From: Pirellulales bacterium
GTDB taxonomy: Bacteria; Planctomycetota; Planctomycetia; Pirellulales; JAEUIK01
Direction of reading: 5' to 3'
Assembly: GCA_019636335.1 (NCBI GenBank)
Contig: JAHBXR010000003.1
Span: 1 to 64,000 of the forward strand
Length of the DNA: 64,000 nucleotides
Shown here: positions 1 to 8,424 of the stretch, piece after piece
Layout: the number at the start of each line of letters is the position of its first letter
Numbering within the stretch: position 1 is the first letter of the stretch
Notes under the pieces: generated by a model
Seen by the model: only the letters and a program-made list of their open reading frames with translations
What the model was told of the DNA's origin: nothing
Database searches by the model: none
Translations under genes and position numbers: made by a program

Positions 1-75
1 AATCAAGCGTCGCTGGCTCAACGCCTGGGCACCGGTATAAACCTTGCTCGCAAGAAAAAATGGGTCGAATCATGA
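1..75 (+). CDS. C-terminal end of an upstream gene (partial)
   Basis: The frame is open from the first base and ends at a TGA at 73-75. It encodes about 24 residues rich in Lys/Arg near the end (…INLARKKKWVES). The stop overlaps the ATG at 72 of the next gene in an ATGA arrangement, which is typical of translationally coupled genes and supports both calls. The product cannot be identified from so little sequence. If the following TPR lipoprotein is TadD-like, a Tad pilus component would be a natural neighbour, but that is inference. Confidence 0.5.
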   Translation, partial: NQASLAQRLGTGINLARKKKWVES

Positions 76-1100
76 TTCGCTGGCCTCGCACGACTGCAAC
101 CTTCTGGAGCCTTGTCGCCGGCGCCGTGACGACGGCAGCGTTGAGCGGCTGCGCCTCGCCACCGACGTTGCCCGGCGAGCGGCTCTCGATGGATCTGGAC
201 CATGCGCCACCGGCGCGTCGTGCGATCCCCTTCGTCAACAAGAAGAAAGAAGCCGAGCAGCAGTTCTTGCGTCAGATTGCCAAGGGGAGAACGCTGGAAA
301 GCAGCGGCAAGCTGGTCGAGGCTCGCGATTTGTACCAGGCCATGATCGTCGAGTTTCCCGACCGCTACGAGACGTATCACCGGTTGGGAATCGTGGCCGA
401 CAAGCAACGCCGGCATCGGGAGGCGCAGGCCCTGTACTCGCAGGCGATCGAGCGCGCCCCGACCGAGGCGCAGTTGTTCAACGACCTGGGCTATTGCTTC
501 TTCCTGCAGGGGCAACTCGACAAGGCCGAAAGCGCCTTGTTCAAAGCGGTGAATCTCGCACCGTCCGAGGCGCGCTATCGCAACAACCTGGGACTCGTCT
601 ACGGACATCAGGGACGCATGGACCAGGCGCTGGTGGAATTCCGCAAGGCGGGGAGCGAAGCGGACGCGCAATACAACGTCGCCTTTATTTACGCCTCGCG
701 CGACGACAACAACGCGGCGAAGACGTGTTTTCAGAAGGCGCTGGCCGCCGACCCGACTCACGAAAACTCGCGCCGCGCCCTGCAATCGTTTACGCGGTTC
801 GAGGCCGATCCCTCGGCCGCCGAGGTCGCTGCCGAGTATGCCCCCAATGGGGCCCGTTACGTCCCTTATGTGGAACCGGGGCAGGCGCCACCGGGGACGG
901 CCGCGGCGCCGCAGGTCTTGCCCGCCAGCGCCATTGGCCCGGCGCGGGCCTCGGCAGGCGGAAATACCGGGCCATCGACGATGGAATTCCCGGGCTCGAC
1001 GACGCACGGCAACGCCGCTTCGGCCGCGGTGGGGGGGAGCAGCGGAGTGACCACCGCCAGCCATTGGTCCTGGAAGGGCACCAGTCAGTTCGCCCAGTAG
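72..1100 (+). CDS. TPR-repeat lipoprotein, TadD-like
   Basis: This 342-residue protein has a lipoprotein signal with lipobox LSGC (Cys about residue 27), so it is probably membrane-anchored on the outer side. Residues about 75-235 form four to five TPR helix pairs, visible as repeated A/G/Y positions around segments such as YHRLGIVADKQRRHREA and NDLGYCFFLQGQLDKAE. The tail is low-complexity Ala/Gly/Pro. I chose the ATG at 72 over the one at 60 because it overlaps the upstream stop (ATGA) and gives a compact signal peptide. TPR lipoproteins of this layout include TadD, the Tad pilus assembly factor. The fold is clear; the pathway is inference. Confidence 0.75.
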   Translation: MIRWPRTTATFWSLVAGAVTTAALSGCASPPTLPGERLSMDLDHAPPARRAIPFVNKKKEAEQQFLRQIAKGRTLESSGKLVEARDLYQAMIVEFPDRYETYHRLGIVADKQRRHREAQALYSQAIERAPTEAQLFNDLGYCFFLQGQLDKAESALFKAVNLAPSEARYRNNLGLVYGHQGRMDQALVEFRKAGSEADAQYNVAFIYASRDDNNAAKTCFQKALAADPTHENSRRALQSFTRFEADPSAAEVAAEYAPNGARYVPYVEPGQAPPGTAAAPQVLPASAIGPARASAGGNTGPSTMEFPGSTTHGNAASAAVGGSSGVTTASHWSWKGTSQFAQ

Positions 1101-1348
1101 CAAGCCGAGTTCTCGCACGCTGCTGCCTACATGGCGGGCGCTTACGGCGGGCCATCGCGCGGCGGGCGTTTCTTTCGCCGGGCCGGCGCCGACAGTAGAC
1201 TGTAGCGGTCTGTTGTCGGGCGGCGCTGCGCCTTGTCGGCGCGGTGCAACACGCGCCCCCTCTATTGAATTGCAACCATCACGGCAGGCGGCCTTGCGTC
1301 TTGATACGCGAAGCAGCGGTCCGTTTGAGCGTCGAGAGGAACGAGTCT

Positions 1349-2503
1349 ATGAAGTGCATCGTCTGTCGGGCCTCGTGGGTCTTGGGCGTGTTGATGGCGA
1401 CGTGCGCCGCTACGTCGTGGGCCGAAGGCATCCAGTTCAAACGGACGCAGATCGAGGGGAAATTTCGCAGCGAAGGCTCGGCCATCGGCGATCTGAATAA
1501 CGACGGCAAGCCCGACATCACGGCCGGCAGCGTCTACTTCACCGCGCCCGACTGGAAGATGCACGTGTTTGCCGAAGAGGCTCACGAGTTCGATCCCGCC
1601 AACTACAGCGATACGTTCTGCAACTTCATCGACGACATCAACGGCGATGGCTGGAACGACATCATCGTGGTCGATTTTCCAGGCAAGCAGACGTGGTGGT
1701 TCGAAAACCCCCAATCGACCGAGGGGAAGTGGAAACGTCACGAGGCGGTGCCGGTTACGAACAATGAAAGCCCGAACATGCTCGACATCGACGGAGATGG
1801 CCGGCGCGAGCTGATCTTCTCGGATGGCGAGAATCGCATGGCTTATGCGAAGCCGACGGCCGATCCGGCGGCGCCCTGGAAGATCACGCCGATCTCGAAG
1901 CCGAACGCACCGGGCACGCAAAAGTTCTCGCATGGACTAGGCGTGGGAGATGTAAACGGCGATGGCCGGCCCGACATTCTTTGTAACGAAGGCTGGTGGG
2001 AGGCCCCGGAAAAGCTCGGCCAGGGCGAATGGGAATTCCATGCGGCGCCGTTTGGCGAGCCGTGCGCGAACATGTACGTCTATGACTTCGACGGTGACGG
2101 CGACAACGACGTCCTTAGTTCGAGCGCGCACGCGTTTGGCATCTGGTGGCACGAGCAGACGTCCGAGGGTTGGAAGACGCACGAGATCGATCGCAGCTTC
2201 TCGCAGACCCACTCGCTGTGGCTGGCCGATATCAACGGCGACGGCCTGCCCGACTTTGTGACAGGCAAGCGTTGGTGGGCACACGGCGCCAGTGGCGATC
2301 CGGGTTCCGATCAACCCGCCGTGATGTACTGGTTCGAACTGACGCGAGAGAAGGGCAAGCCGAAGTGGATCGCGCACCAGTTCGACCACGATAGCGGCGT
2401 GGGCACGCAATTCGACGTGGCCGACATCAACGGCGACGGCCTGCTCGACGTGGCGACATCGAACAAGAAGGGAACGAACGTGTTCCTGCAGGTCCGCGAC
2501 TAG
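1349..2503 (+). CDS. Secreted VCBS/FG-GAP repeat protein
   Basis: This 384-residue protein has a signal peptide (MKCIVCRASWVLGVLMATC…). It carries seven copies of a D-x-[ND]-x-D-G-x-x-[DE] type loop, for example DLNNDGKPDI, DINGDGWNDI, DVNGDGRPDI, DFDGDGDNDV and DINGDGLPDF, spaced about 45-70 residues apart. This is the calcium-binding signature of FG-GAP/VCBS beta-propellers. The start is set by a GAGAGGA Shine-Dalgarno sequence ending 8 nt upstream and by the signal peptide; the longer frame upstream lacks both. Such proteins are common in planctomycete secretomes; the ligand is unknown. The gene converges on the PDZ gene, with inverted-repeat DNA between them. Confidence 0.85.
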   Translation: MKCIVCRASWVLGVLMATCAATSWAEGIQFKRTQIEGKFRSEGSAIGDLNNDGKPDITAGSVYFTAPDWKMHVFAEEAHEFDPANYSDTFCNFIDDINGDGWNDIIVVDFPGKQTWWFENPQSTEGKWKRHEAVPVTNNESPNMLDIDGDGRRELIFSDGENRMAYAKPTADPAAPWKITPISKPNAPGTQKFSHGLGVGDVNGDGRPDILCNEGWWEAPEKLGQGEWEFHAAPFGEPCANMYVYDFDGDGDNDVLSSSAHAFGIWWHEQTSEGWKTHEIDRSFSQTHSLWLADINGDGLPDFVTGKRWWAHGASGDPGSDQPAVMYWFELTREKGKPKWIAHQFDHDSGVGTQFDVADINGDGLLDVATSNKKGTNVFLQVRD

Positions 2504-2536
2504 CCTTAGACCGGCGATTCGTTCGCAGAACTTTTT

Positions 2537-2679
2537 AACGCAAAGACGCGAAGCCGCAGAGACGCAAAGAAAAAGATATGGCGGTGGCACAGGCTGTTAG
2601 CCTGTGTTGCTCGATGCAAGCAGCGCCTCGGTGTTAATCACCTAGAGCTTGCGTCTTAGCGTCTCTGCGCCTTTGCGTT
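2537..2679. repeat. Imperfect inverted repeat of the AACGCAAAGRCGC type enclosing a hairpin
   Basis: The left arm at 2537-2565 begins AACGCAAAGACGCGAAG and ends CAGAGACGC. The reverse complement of the right arm (2659-2679) reads AACGCAAAGGCGCAGAGACG, so the arms match apart from an insertion. Between them is a perfect 8-bp hairpin (2588-2606, CACAGGCT-GTT-AGCCTGTG). The block fills the gap between two convergent genes, so it could end transcription from both sides. Similar GCAAAGACGC-rich intergenic repeats are known from many unrelated bacterial genomes; origin and function are unclear. Confidence 0.7.
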
Positions 2680-2714
2680 AAAGCCGTTGTCAAGCATGGG
2701 GTGCCTGACTTACG

Positions 2715-3842
2715 TCAGACTTCGCTGGCGTCGCTCTTCGGCTCGGGCAGATCTTCTGCCGGCTTCGCTGCCGGCTGTTCCTTTTTTGGCGCTGCTTTGT
2801 CCGCGCTCGGCTTCTTCAACTCTTCGACCGAGCGGCGAACTCCTTCGAGTTGTTCGTGGAGTTGCTCGAGACGCTGTTCCAGGCGGCTACGAAGGGCACC
2901 GTTTGGATCGAGATCGCGGACGCGGCCGAGCAGTTCACGTTCGACGCGTTCGATCTCCTGCGCCGCGCCTGGCGCTACTTGCGCCAGGGGATTGAGCAGC
3001 GGCTCGACGTGGCGGCGCACGTCGTCGGGAAGCTCGGCAAGGCGATCTTGCGTCACTTGCCAGCTCTTCTCTCCCTGTTCGACGATGATCTGGGCCAGCT
3101 CTTTGCCTCGTTTCTTGATCGTGATGGTCATATCCTCGGGCAATTCGGCGGCGCCCTGGAAGATGACGTCCGGCCGGGCGACCCAGAACGAGAGGGGCCC
3201 TTGTCCGGGGGCGGTGGCGCCCCGCAACTGCTCGATCCAGTTGGTCAGCGCTCGGCTGTCGGGCCCGAAGATGCGACCCGGCCCTGCCGGCAGAGCGCGG
3301 GCGTTCACCTCGCGCGCGGCAGGTGTGACCTCGATCGTCAACTTTTCGCCGGCACGCAATACGGCCAGCGTCAGCGTTTTACTCGGAGCGGGCACGGCCT
3401 CCTCCGATTTCCGTAGCGGTTCGCCGGCCTTGGACATCGTGATTCCCTGCGACGCGTTAATCGCCTCGATGAGATCGGCCACCGAGGAGAGTTGCTTGTC
3501 GCCGGCGCTCAGTAGCACGTCGTGCTGCTTGATGTCCGCCTTGGCAGCGGGGCTGTCCGGGGCGACTTCGGCCACGACGAGTCCGCTATTTTCCGGCAGG
3601 CCGAGTTGTGTGCGCAACGTCGAGTCCGCCGGAAAGCATTCGAGTCCAACCCAGTAGGGGCTCGGCGGCGGCACCGGCGCCGTGGGAAGGTTCAAACTCT
3701 GGGGGGTGAGGCCGGGAATAGCCGGCAACAGCACGTCGCCCGGCGGAGTCGGCTGCTGGGCCTGCACCCAGGCGCCCGACAGCAACACGACCGAGACCAT
3801 AGCGAACCACGCGAGGCGGTCCTTCCAGCGGGCGATCTTCAT
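2715..3842 (-). CDS. Secreted PDZ-domain protein with C-terminal coiled coil
   Basis: This 375-residue protein has a signal peptide (MKIARWKDRLAWFAMV…). A PDZ domain covers about residues 45-170, with the carboxylate-loop region LPENSGLVVAEV and the core PAAKADIKQHDVLLSAGD; an insertion of about 25 residues precedes the last strand. The C-terminal third is a charged coiled coil (residues about 275-345) followed by a Lys/Pro/Glu-rich tail. No trypsin-like protease domain is present, unlike DegS or HtrA. The start has GAAGGGAG about 10 nt upstream. It lies 109 bp downstream of an ECF sigma/anti-sigma pair on the same strand, suggesting a role in sensing envelope state; that role is inference. 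Confidence 0.75.
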   Translation of the reverse strand: MKIARWKDRLAWFAMVSVVLLSGAWVQAQQPTPPGDVLLPAIPGLTPQSLNLPTAPVPPPSPYWVGLECFPADSTLRTQLGLPENSGLVVAEVAPDSPAAKADIKQHDVLLSAGDKQLSSVADLIEAINASQGITMSKAGEPLRKSEEAVPAPSKTLTLAVLRAGEKLTIEVTPAAREVNARALPAGPGRIFGPDSRALTNWIEQLRGATAPGQGPLSFWVARPDVIFQGAAELPEDMTITIKKRGKELAQIIVEQGEKSWQVTQDRLAELPDDVRRHVEPLLNPLAQVAPGAAQEIERVERELLGRVRDLDPNGALRSRLEQRLEQLHEQLEGVRRSVEELKKPSADKAAPKKEQPAAKPAEDLPEPKSDASEV

Positions 3843-3951
3843 GGCAAACACACTCCCTTCGGGCATGGCTCGCACGGACTGCCTACCGGGCCAACGTGTG
3901 GCGGCAGCACGGTCGATTCCGGTGTTTCATCGTGGCCTGGCCGATCTTGGC

Positions 3952-4692
3952 CTACTGATACTGATTTCCGATGTAGTGCAACTCAATGCGCTCGGCGGGC
4001 ACGTACCCTTGCGAGCCATCTTCCAGTTCGATGGGGAGCATCTCGAGGTGCTCTTCGACACGATGTCCCATCCGTTCCAACGCGCGTCGTACCTGGGGGG
4101 GAATCAACGATCGCCGTGGCATCCCGGCGGGGCGGCCGTCTTTGTCCGAGCCGACCAGGCGGATCGGTGCGCCACTGGGAGAAGCGTTTTTCAGATCGGA
4201 CGGGGCCGGAGATATCTGGACGGGGCGTGCGTGTTCGAGTGGTGGCGCCGCTGCTTGGGCCACCGGATCTCCCGACGCGGACTCGGCCTCCGACTCGGCC
4301 AACGGGACCCCGCCGGTGCTGGGATCGTGCAGGATCGTGCCGCGGAGCGCAAGCCCCAAGCCGAACGCGATCAAGAAACTGGCCGCCAGCGCGAAGACGG
4401 GCGAGACTCTCTTTTGGCGTTGAACCGGAGCAACGGTCGGTTGTGCGGTAGCGTCGTTGATGGTGATTCCCGCGAGGACCGGCGTATCGCTCGGCCGGGT
4501 CGTGGGAAGGGATAATTCTCGAGCGAGCGCTTGCGACTCGAGGAACGCCAGAGCGCAGCGCCGCCAACCCTCGGGGACCTGTTCGAGTCGTTGCAGCAAC
4601 TGTTGCTGCGCGGCAAGCTCGAGCTCGCCATCGACGAGACGTTCGAGGTCTTGCAACTCGGCGGCGTTCAGTTCTTGTTGCGGCGCGCTCAT
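3952..4692 (-). CDS. Probable membrane-bound anti-sigma factor
   Basis: This 246-residue protein starts with a helical, acidic N-terminal region (LERLVDGELELAAQQQLLQRL) like the sigma-binding part of anti-sigma factors, but without the zinc-binding HxxxCxxC motif. One transmembrane segment lies at about residues 97-117. The remaining ~130 residues, presumably outside the cytoplasm, are Pro/Ser/Glu-rich and unrecognised. Its start codon overlaps the stop of the ECF sigma gene by 4 bp (ATGA), the usual arrangement for a sigma factor and its antagonist. The function rests mainly on this context and topology. Confidence 0.75.
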   Translation of the reverse strand: MSAPQQELNAAELQDLERLVDGELELAAQQQLLQRLEQVPEGWRRCALAFLESQALARELSLPTTRPSDTPVLAGITINDATAQPTVAPVQRQKRVSPVFALAASFLIAFGLGLALRGTILHDPSTGGVPLAESEAESASGDPVAQAAAPPLEHARPVQISPAPSDLKNASPSGAPIRLVGSDKDGRPAGMPRRSLIPPQVRRALERMGHRVEEHLEMLPIELEDGSQGYVPAERIELHYIGNQYQ

Positions 4693-5267
4693 CGTGTCGT
4701 CTCGATCACCTCTCGCACGGTCAGTTCCTGGCGGAGTTTGGCACGGGCACGGTGCAGTCGACTTTCGACCGCTGCGTGCGTCAGCCCGAGATGGTCGGCA
4801 ATCTGTTGGTAGCTCCAGTCCTCGCTGTATTTGAGCAGCAGCATCTCGGCCTCGCGTCGCGGCAGTCGCGCCAGCGCCTCGCGGACCAGGCGGCTACGTT
4901 CGCGTGCCAGCAGCCAGTCGAGCGGATCGGCCTCGCGCGCGTCTTCTTCCGACACGCCGCGCCGCATCGCCACTCGATCGACCAGCCGCCGTTGCCGGCC
5001 GAGCTTGCGCCGGTGGAGCAGGGCCTGCGTCACCGCCAGCCGGTAGAGCCACGGCGCCACTTTGGTTGGGTCGCGCAGCGGAGCGCGATTTCGCACCACC
5101 GCCAGGGCGACTTCCTGCAGCACTTCGTCCACGGCATCGGGCTGACCCAATCGCGCGTAGACCACCGTCCGCAGCCAGCGCTCGTTCTGCGCCAGCACCG
5201 CGCTGGGGTCGATCGGCGGTTGATCGGGGGGGCCATCCTCGGCGGCCCGCGGATTCGTGGGCGTCAT
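4689..5267 (-). CDS. ECF-type RNA polymerase sigma factor
   Basis: This 192-residue protein contains sigma region 2 (about residues 25-90, with AVDEVLQEVALAVVRN and WLYRLAVTQ) and region 4 (about 135-185, with LPRREAEMLLLKYSEDWSYQ followed by the helix-turn-helix IADHLGLTHAAVESRLHRAR). The length is normal for group 4 sigma factors. ATG at 5267 is preferred over an in-frame TTG three codons upstream. It is the first gene of a sigma / anti-sigma / PDZ module. The upstream region is AT-richer (TATATA near 5311), so a promoter there is likely, but no convincing -35 is visible. Confidence 0.92.
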   Translation of the reverse strand: MTPTNPRAAEDGPPDQPPIDPSAVLAQNERWLRTVVYARLGQPDAVDEVLQEVALAVVRNRAPLRDPTKVAPWLYRLAVTQALLHRRKLGRQRRLVDRVAMRRGVSEEDAREADPLDWLLARERSRLVREALARLPRREAEMLLLKYSEDWSYQQIADHLGLTHAAVESRLHRARAKLRQELTVREVIETTR

Positions 5268-5484
5268 GTCCGCCAAGATAGTTGCCGCCGAGGGGGGCTG
5301 TCTTGCGGCGTGTATATAGAATGTTGGATAATGTTTCTGCCACTCAACTTAGGCCATCTACGTGGGATGAGGGACTAGTGCCTTGTCAGAGCTAAAAGTT
5401 CAGGTTGCCCTTGCCAAATTGGTCCTCAAATCGTGCGCGTGGAATCTGGGAACCCGAAAACAGGGTATGATGCTGGATTTGGGG

Positions 5485-5720
5485 GGTAGCACCGACGAGT
5501 TTCCGCAGCAGGCGTGAAACTTATCTCGCGCAAGTCGGAAGCTCGTCGGTGTCGCGCAGCGACAAGAGGATCGTTTCGACCGGACCGACGTGGTGGCGAG
5601 GCTGCGCTGCTGAAAGGTGCCTGCCCGATCGACCCTCTGGTTGCTGCGCAACACCGACGACGGTGCGACTCGGGCGTGTTGTCGTGCGCGACGTCGCGCC
5701 GCACCATCGTCGGTGCTACC
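5485..5720. repeat. Intergenic element of two inverted ~90-nt units with a shared hairpin (copy 1)
   Basis: The element starts GGTAGCACCGACGA (5485-5498) and ends with its exact reverse complement (5707-5720). Each half is a unit of about 90 nt. The left unit ends with hairpin GTCGCGCAGCGAC (5551-5563) followed by AAGAGGATCG. The right unit, read on the minus strand, has GTTGCGCAGCAAC (5640-5652) followed by CAGAGGGTCG. Both hairpins are preceded by TCGTCGGT. The same architecture recurs at 31738-31947, so this is a dispersed element and not a chance palindrome. It lies in the 579-bp gap upstream of the ECF sigma gene; I see no protein gene in that gap. Confidence 0.75.
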
Positions 5721-5775
5721 CGGCTGTTGCAAATGGTCCAATCGCCTGATTCTAAAGCCACTTACGCCGGCCAAC

Positions 5776-5816
5776 AAAAATGGCACCGGTCGATCGCTGT
5801 CGATCAACCGGTGCCA
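5776..5816 (-). terminator. Rho-independent terminator of the CxxCH protein gene
   Basis: A stem of about 16 bp pairs TGGCACCGGT…(5781 on) with …ACCGGTGCCA (to 5816), with one mismatch and a 4-nt loop. On the minus strand it is followed by TTTTT (5780-5776). It begins 30 bp beyond the stop of the gene at 5847-7091. Confidence 0.88.
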
Positions 5817-5846
5817 GTTTTATTCCGCCTGACGCAAGTAGCGGCA

Positions 5847-7091
5847 CTACTCCGTCAGGTACTCGATCTTCGTGTAGTTCTCGGCGGGGTGCTTTTTCGG
5901 GTCGTACCGCTGGAGCAGCCCGGCGGTTTGCATGTCGCCGCGCATCGAGACCGAGTTGACGTAGCCGTTGCCGCTGATGCTGCCGTGCGAGAAGGGGTGG
6001 AACGAGAAGATGCCGTCCGAGCCCCGGATGCGACCATACCAATCGCGGCCGGCATTGAAGCGGTTGACGCTCTGGTTCACCGTCTCGTGGCAGCGGACGC
6101 AGGAGACGCGATCGACGTCGACGAAGCCGGCATCGTAGCTGGCGGGCACGATATGGAACTTGGCATCGGTCGTGGGAGCCGCCGTGCGCTGCCCGTTCGT
6201 GCCGAAACGCCACGTCGCCCCCAGCGCCGAGCGGAACGGCGTGGTGGTGAGCAACTCGGTCACCAGCATGTCGTCGTCCAGGGCCGGCAGGGTGTCGAGC
6301 CCCATGCGTTGTTCGAAGGCACGCTGGCCCGGCTGTTGATCCACGAGGCGCATCGAGGGGAGCTCGCGGGGCTCCGCCAGGTAGGAGACGAACCGTGCCA
6401 GTTTCTCCTGCTCGTACCAGCCCGGTCGCAGTTCTTTGATGCGTTCGGCGAGATCCTCTGTGGCCGGGAAGGGGCGGAAGACGTCGACGCCCCAATCGTT
6501 CACCTCGCGGCGGCGAATACGCAATTCGAAGGCGTAGTCTTTGCCATCGGGGCCACGCAGACACAGGACTTCGCCCAGCACGGCGCCTTTTGGGAACGTC
6601 CACGCATAGCCCATGCGGCCATCGCCTGTCAGGGCACGGCGGTACCAGACGACTGGCAATTGCTTGCCGTCCGCGCCGCGGGGGAGCGAGAGAAAGCGAA
6701 ACGACGTGAGGTCACTCGTGCGATGAGTGCCGGCGGGCGAGCCCCAGGGGAACTCGCGATTGCCGTTGCCGAACGGTTCGCTGTTGTTGGCCGAGATGTT
6801 GTAATTCGGGCTGTGGACGCCAGGGAACATGCCATCCCAAAACTGATAGGCGCGCGGCATTTCTTCTTCGGTGTAGAGCAGCAGGTGGTCGTCGGCCAGT
6901 AGCTCGCTCATGGCCCGATCGTCGATCTGCGGCAAGAGTGCCCGCAGGCGGGCCTCTTTTTGCGCCGACATGAACGAAAATTTCGGCTCGGCCGGTCGCA
7001 CCGCGGCACTGATGGCCAACAGGTCGGCCGTGGGATCCGAGGCCATGTGAGGTGCGGCCAAGGTCACCGCGACTAGCACGATCAAATTCAT
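5847..7091 (-). CDS. Secreted protein with a single CxxCH motif, unknown function
   Basis: This 414-residue protein starts at ATG 7091 with a GGAGG Shine-Dalgarno 8 nt upstream, followed by a short hydrophobic stretch (MNLIVLVAVTLAA) that looks like a signal peptide. Near the C-terminus, CVRCH (residues about 331-335) matches the covalent haem c attachment motif. A histidine-containing segment follows (FHPFSHGS), which could supply a distal ligand. No other cytochrome fold signature or catalytic domain was recognised; the N-terminal 300 residues are mixed and unlike a small c-type cytochrome. A terminator follows the gene. It could be a periplasmic haem protein, or the motif could bind metal; not resolved. 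Confidence 0.65.
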   Translation of the reverse strand: MNLIVLVAVTLAAPHMASDPTADLLAISAAVRPAEPKFSFMSAQKEARLRALLPQIDDRAMSELLADDHLLLYTEEEMPRAYQFWDGMFPGVHSPNYNISANNSEPFGNGNREFPWGSPAGTHRTSDLTSFRFLSLPRGADGKQLPVVWYRRALTGDGRMGYAWTFPKGAVLGEVLCLRGPDGKDYAFELRIRRREVNDWGVDVFRPFPATEDLAERIKELRPGWYEQEKLARFVSYLAEPRELPSMRLVDQQPGQRAFEQRMGLDTLPALDDDMLVTELLTTTPFRSALGATWRFGTNGQRTAAPTTDAKFHIVPASYDAGFVDVDRVSCVRCHETVNQSVNRFNAGRDWYGRIRGSDGIFSFHPFSHGSISGNGYVNSVSMRGDMQTAGLLQRYDPKKHPAENYTKIEYLTE

Positions 7092-7570
7092 ATTGTTCGC
7101 CTCCGTGAGTTGACTTGAGGCCACTCGTCGGATGAAGAGCCAGGCCTCGCGAAACGATCTGTCCGTAGTGACGGCACGGAGCTTGCCAGGCGCCGAGCGC
7201 TTCAGGTTGGGCGTGCTGCGTGGAACCAAGAACGCCGTGAGTACCAGGTGCTGGCCGGGGCGTTCTACGGGCGAGGGAGTGTGGGTTGGCAGGGCGTGGT
7301 TGGTGTCGTGCCCCGCGGTGGGAATCCGTTCCGAAGGCGTTCCATCGGGGCTGAACCTAGCTAGCACCCTGTGCGAATTCAACCACCCCGTAAGGCGTTT
7401 GTCGGCACGATGCCATACTCATGGGGTAGACGACTCTCGTACGCGGCCGATATATCAAGACTTGCGTCAATATGCCGTGAAATAGGCTAGAAAAAAACTT
7501 TAGGGGTAGTAGCCGCGCAACGGCAAAATAGGTTGTTGAGGTAGCGCGGGGCAGGCGTCTTGCGCGGAGG
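7092..7570. other. Gene-free stretch, 479 bp
   Basis: This lies between two minus-strand genes. It must contain the promoter of the CxxCH protein gene. I see no convincing -35/-10 pair, terminator hairpin or small gene in it. Confidence 0.5.
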
Positions 7571-8416
7571 CTAGGGAAATGCCCCTGCGTGAGCGCGCAC
7601 GCGGTTGCCGTGCTGGAGGAGTTCTGCGTAGCGTTTGGCCGAAAGTCCTTGCCAGTTGTCGAGCAACGCAAGGTTTTCTTCCAATTCGTCGCGCGTGTCG
7701 GGGGCCATCAGGGCGACGTCGACCGCCGGGTGCGCGAGGACAAAGCGGTAGCATTCCGCCGCCGTCGGCAACGCGAAATCGTGCGGGTCTTGTGGCGTCG
7801 ATTCGAGCAAAGCGCCCCAGCGCAATCCGGTGAACGCCACGACAGAAGCTCTCTGCTCGTCGCACGTCGGAAAGACATCTCGCTCCGCGCCGCGATGGGC
7901 AGCGTTGTAACGCAGCATGAGGAGATCAAGTCGGCCACTGGCTGCAAACGAGGTGGCGAGCGATCGTTGATGGCTCGTCAAGCCGATCGCGCGCACGACT
8001 CCTTGCTCGCGCAGCGTCTCGAGCGCCTGGGCAGCGCCGCCGGCGGAGAGGATCTCGTGCCATTCTTCGACATGTTCGACGTAATAGTACGTGACCGCGT
8101 CGAGATAGTCAGCGCCGCATTCCGAGAGCAGCCGCTCGATCTCGCGACGGGCATCGTCCGCGGTACGGGCTTCAAGCTGCACGGCCAGTTTGATCGCGTG
8201 GCGCTCGTCGCGCGACATTTGCCGCACGGCAGCGCTCATGCCGTCGGCGTAGCCGCACCAGTTGAGATACTGTACTCCACGGGCCACGGCCGCCAGCACG
8301 TCCTCGTCGGCCAGATGCGTATTGCCGCGCGTGGCGAGTCCCAGTCGGCAGACCTCGCCCAGTCGGTTGATCGTTGCCGTGCGCGGCAGATTCGCTTCGA
8401 GCTGCGGCACGAACAT
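7571..8416 (-). CDS. Aldo/keto reductase-like protein
   Basis: This 281-residue protein begins EVCRLGLATRGNTH, like the glycine-rich start of an aldo/keto reductase barrel. It keeps the segment RREIERLLSECGADYLDAV, equivalent to the conserved helix-strand where these enzymes read SLxxLxxDYIDL, and GVVRAIGLTSHQR, equivalent to IRxIGVSNF. The position where the catalytic Asp normally sits (IDTAxxYG) reads LNWCGYADG, so Asp appears replaced by Asn while the Tyr remains; the Lys is also displaced (AIKLAVQ). Family membership is likely but redox activity is doubtful. It starts 8 bp after the Gfo/Idh gene, so the two are co-transcribed. Confidence 0.75.
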   Translation of the reverse strand: MFVPQLEANLPRTATINRLGEVCRLGLATRGNTHLADEDVLAAVARGVQYLNWCGYADGMSAAVRQMSRDERHAIKLAVQLEARTADDARREIERLLSECGADYLDAVTYYYVEHVEEWHEILSAGGAAQALETLREQGVVRAIGLTSHQRSLATSFAASGRLDLLMLRYNAAHRGAERDVFPTCDEQRASVVAFTGLRWGALLESTPQDPHDFALPTAAECYRFVLAHPAVDVALMAPDTRDELEENLALLDNWQGLSAKRYAELLQHGNRVRAHAGAFP

Positions 8417-8424
8417 CGGCGAGC

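Noticed and set aside
5514..6902. 462-codon plus-strand frame over the repeat element and the CxxCH gene
   Set aside because: Opposite strand has a signal peptide, ribosome-binding site, CxxCH motif and terminator.
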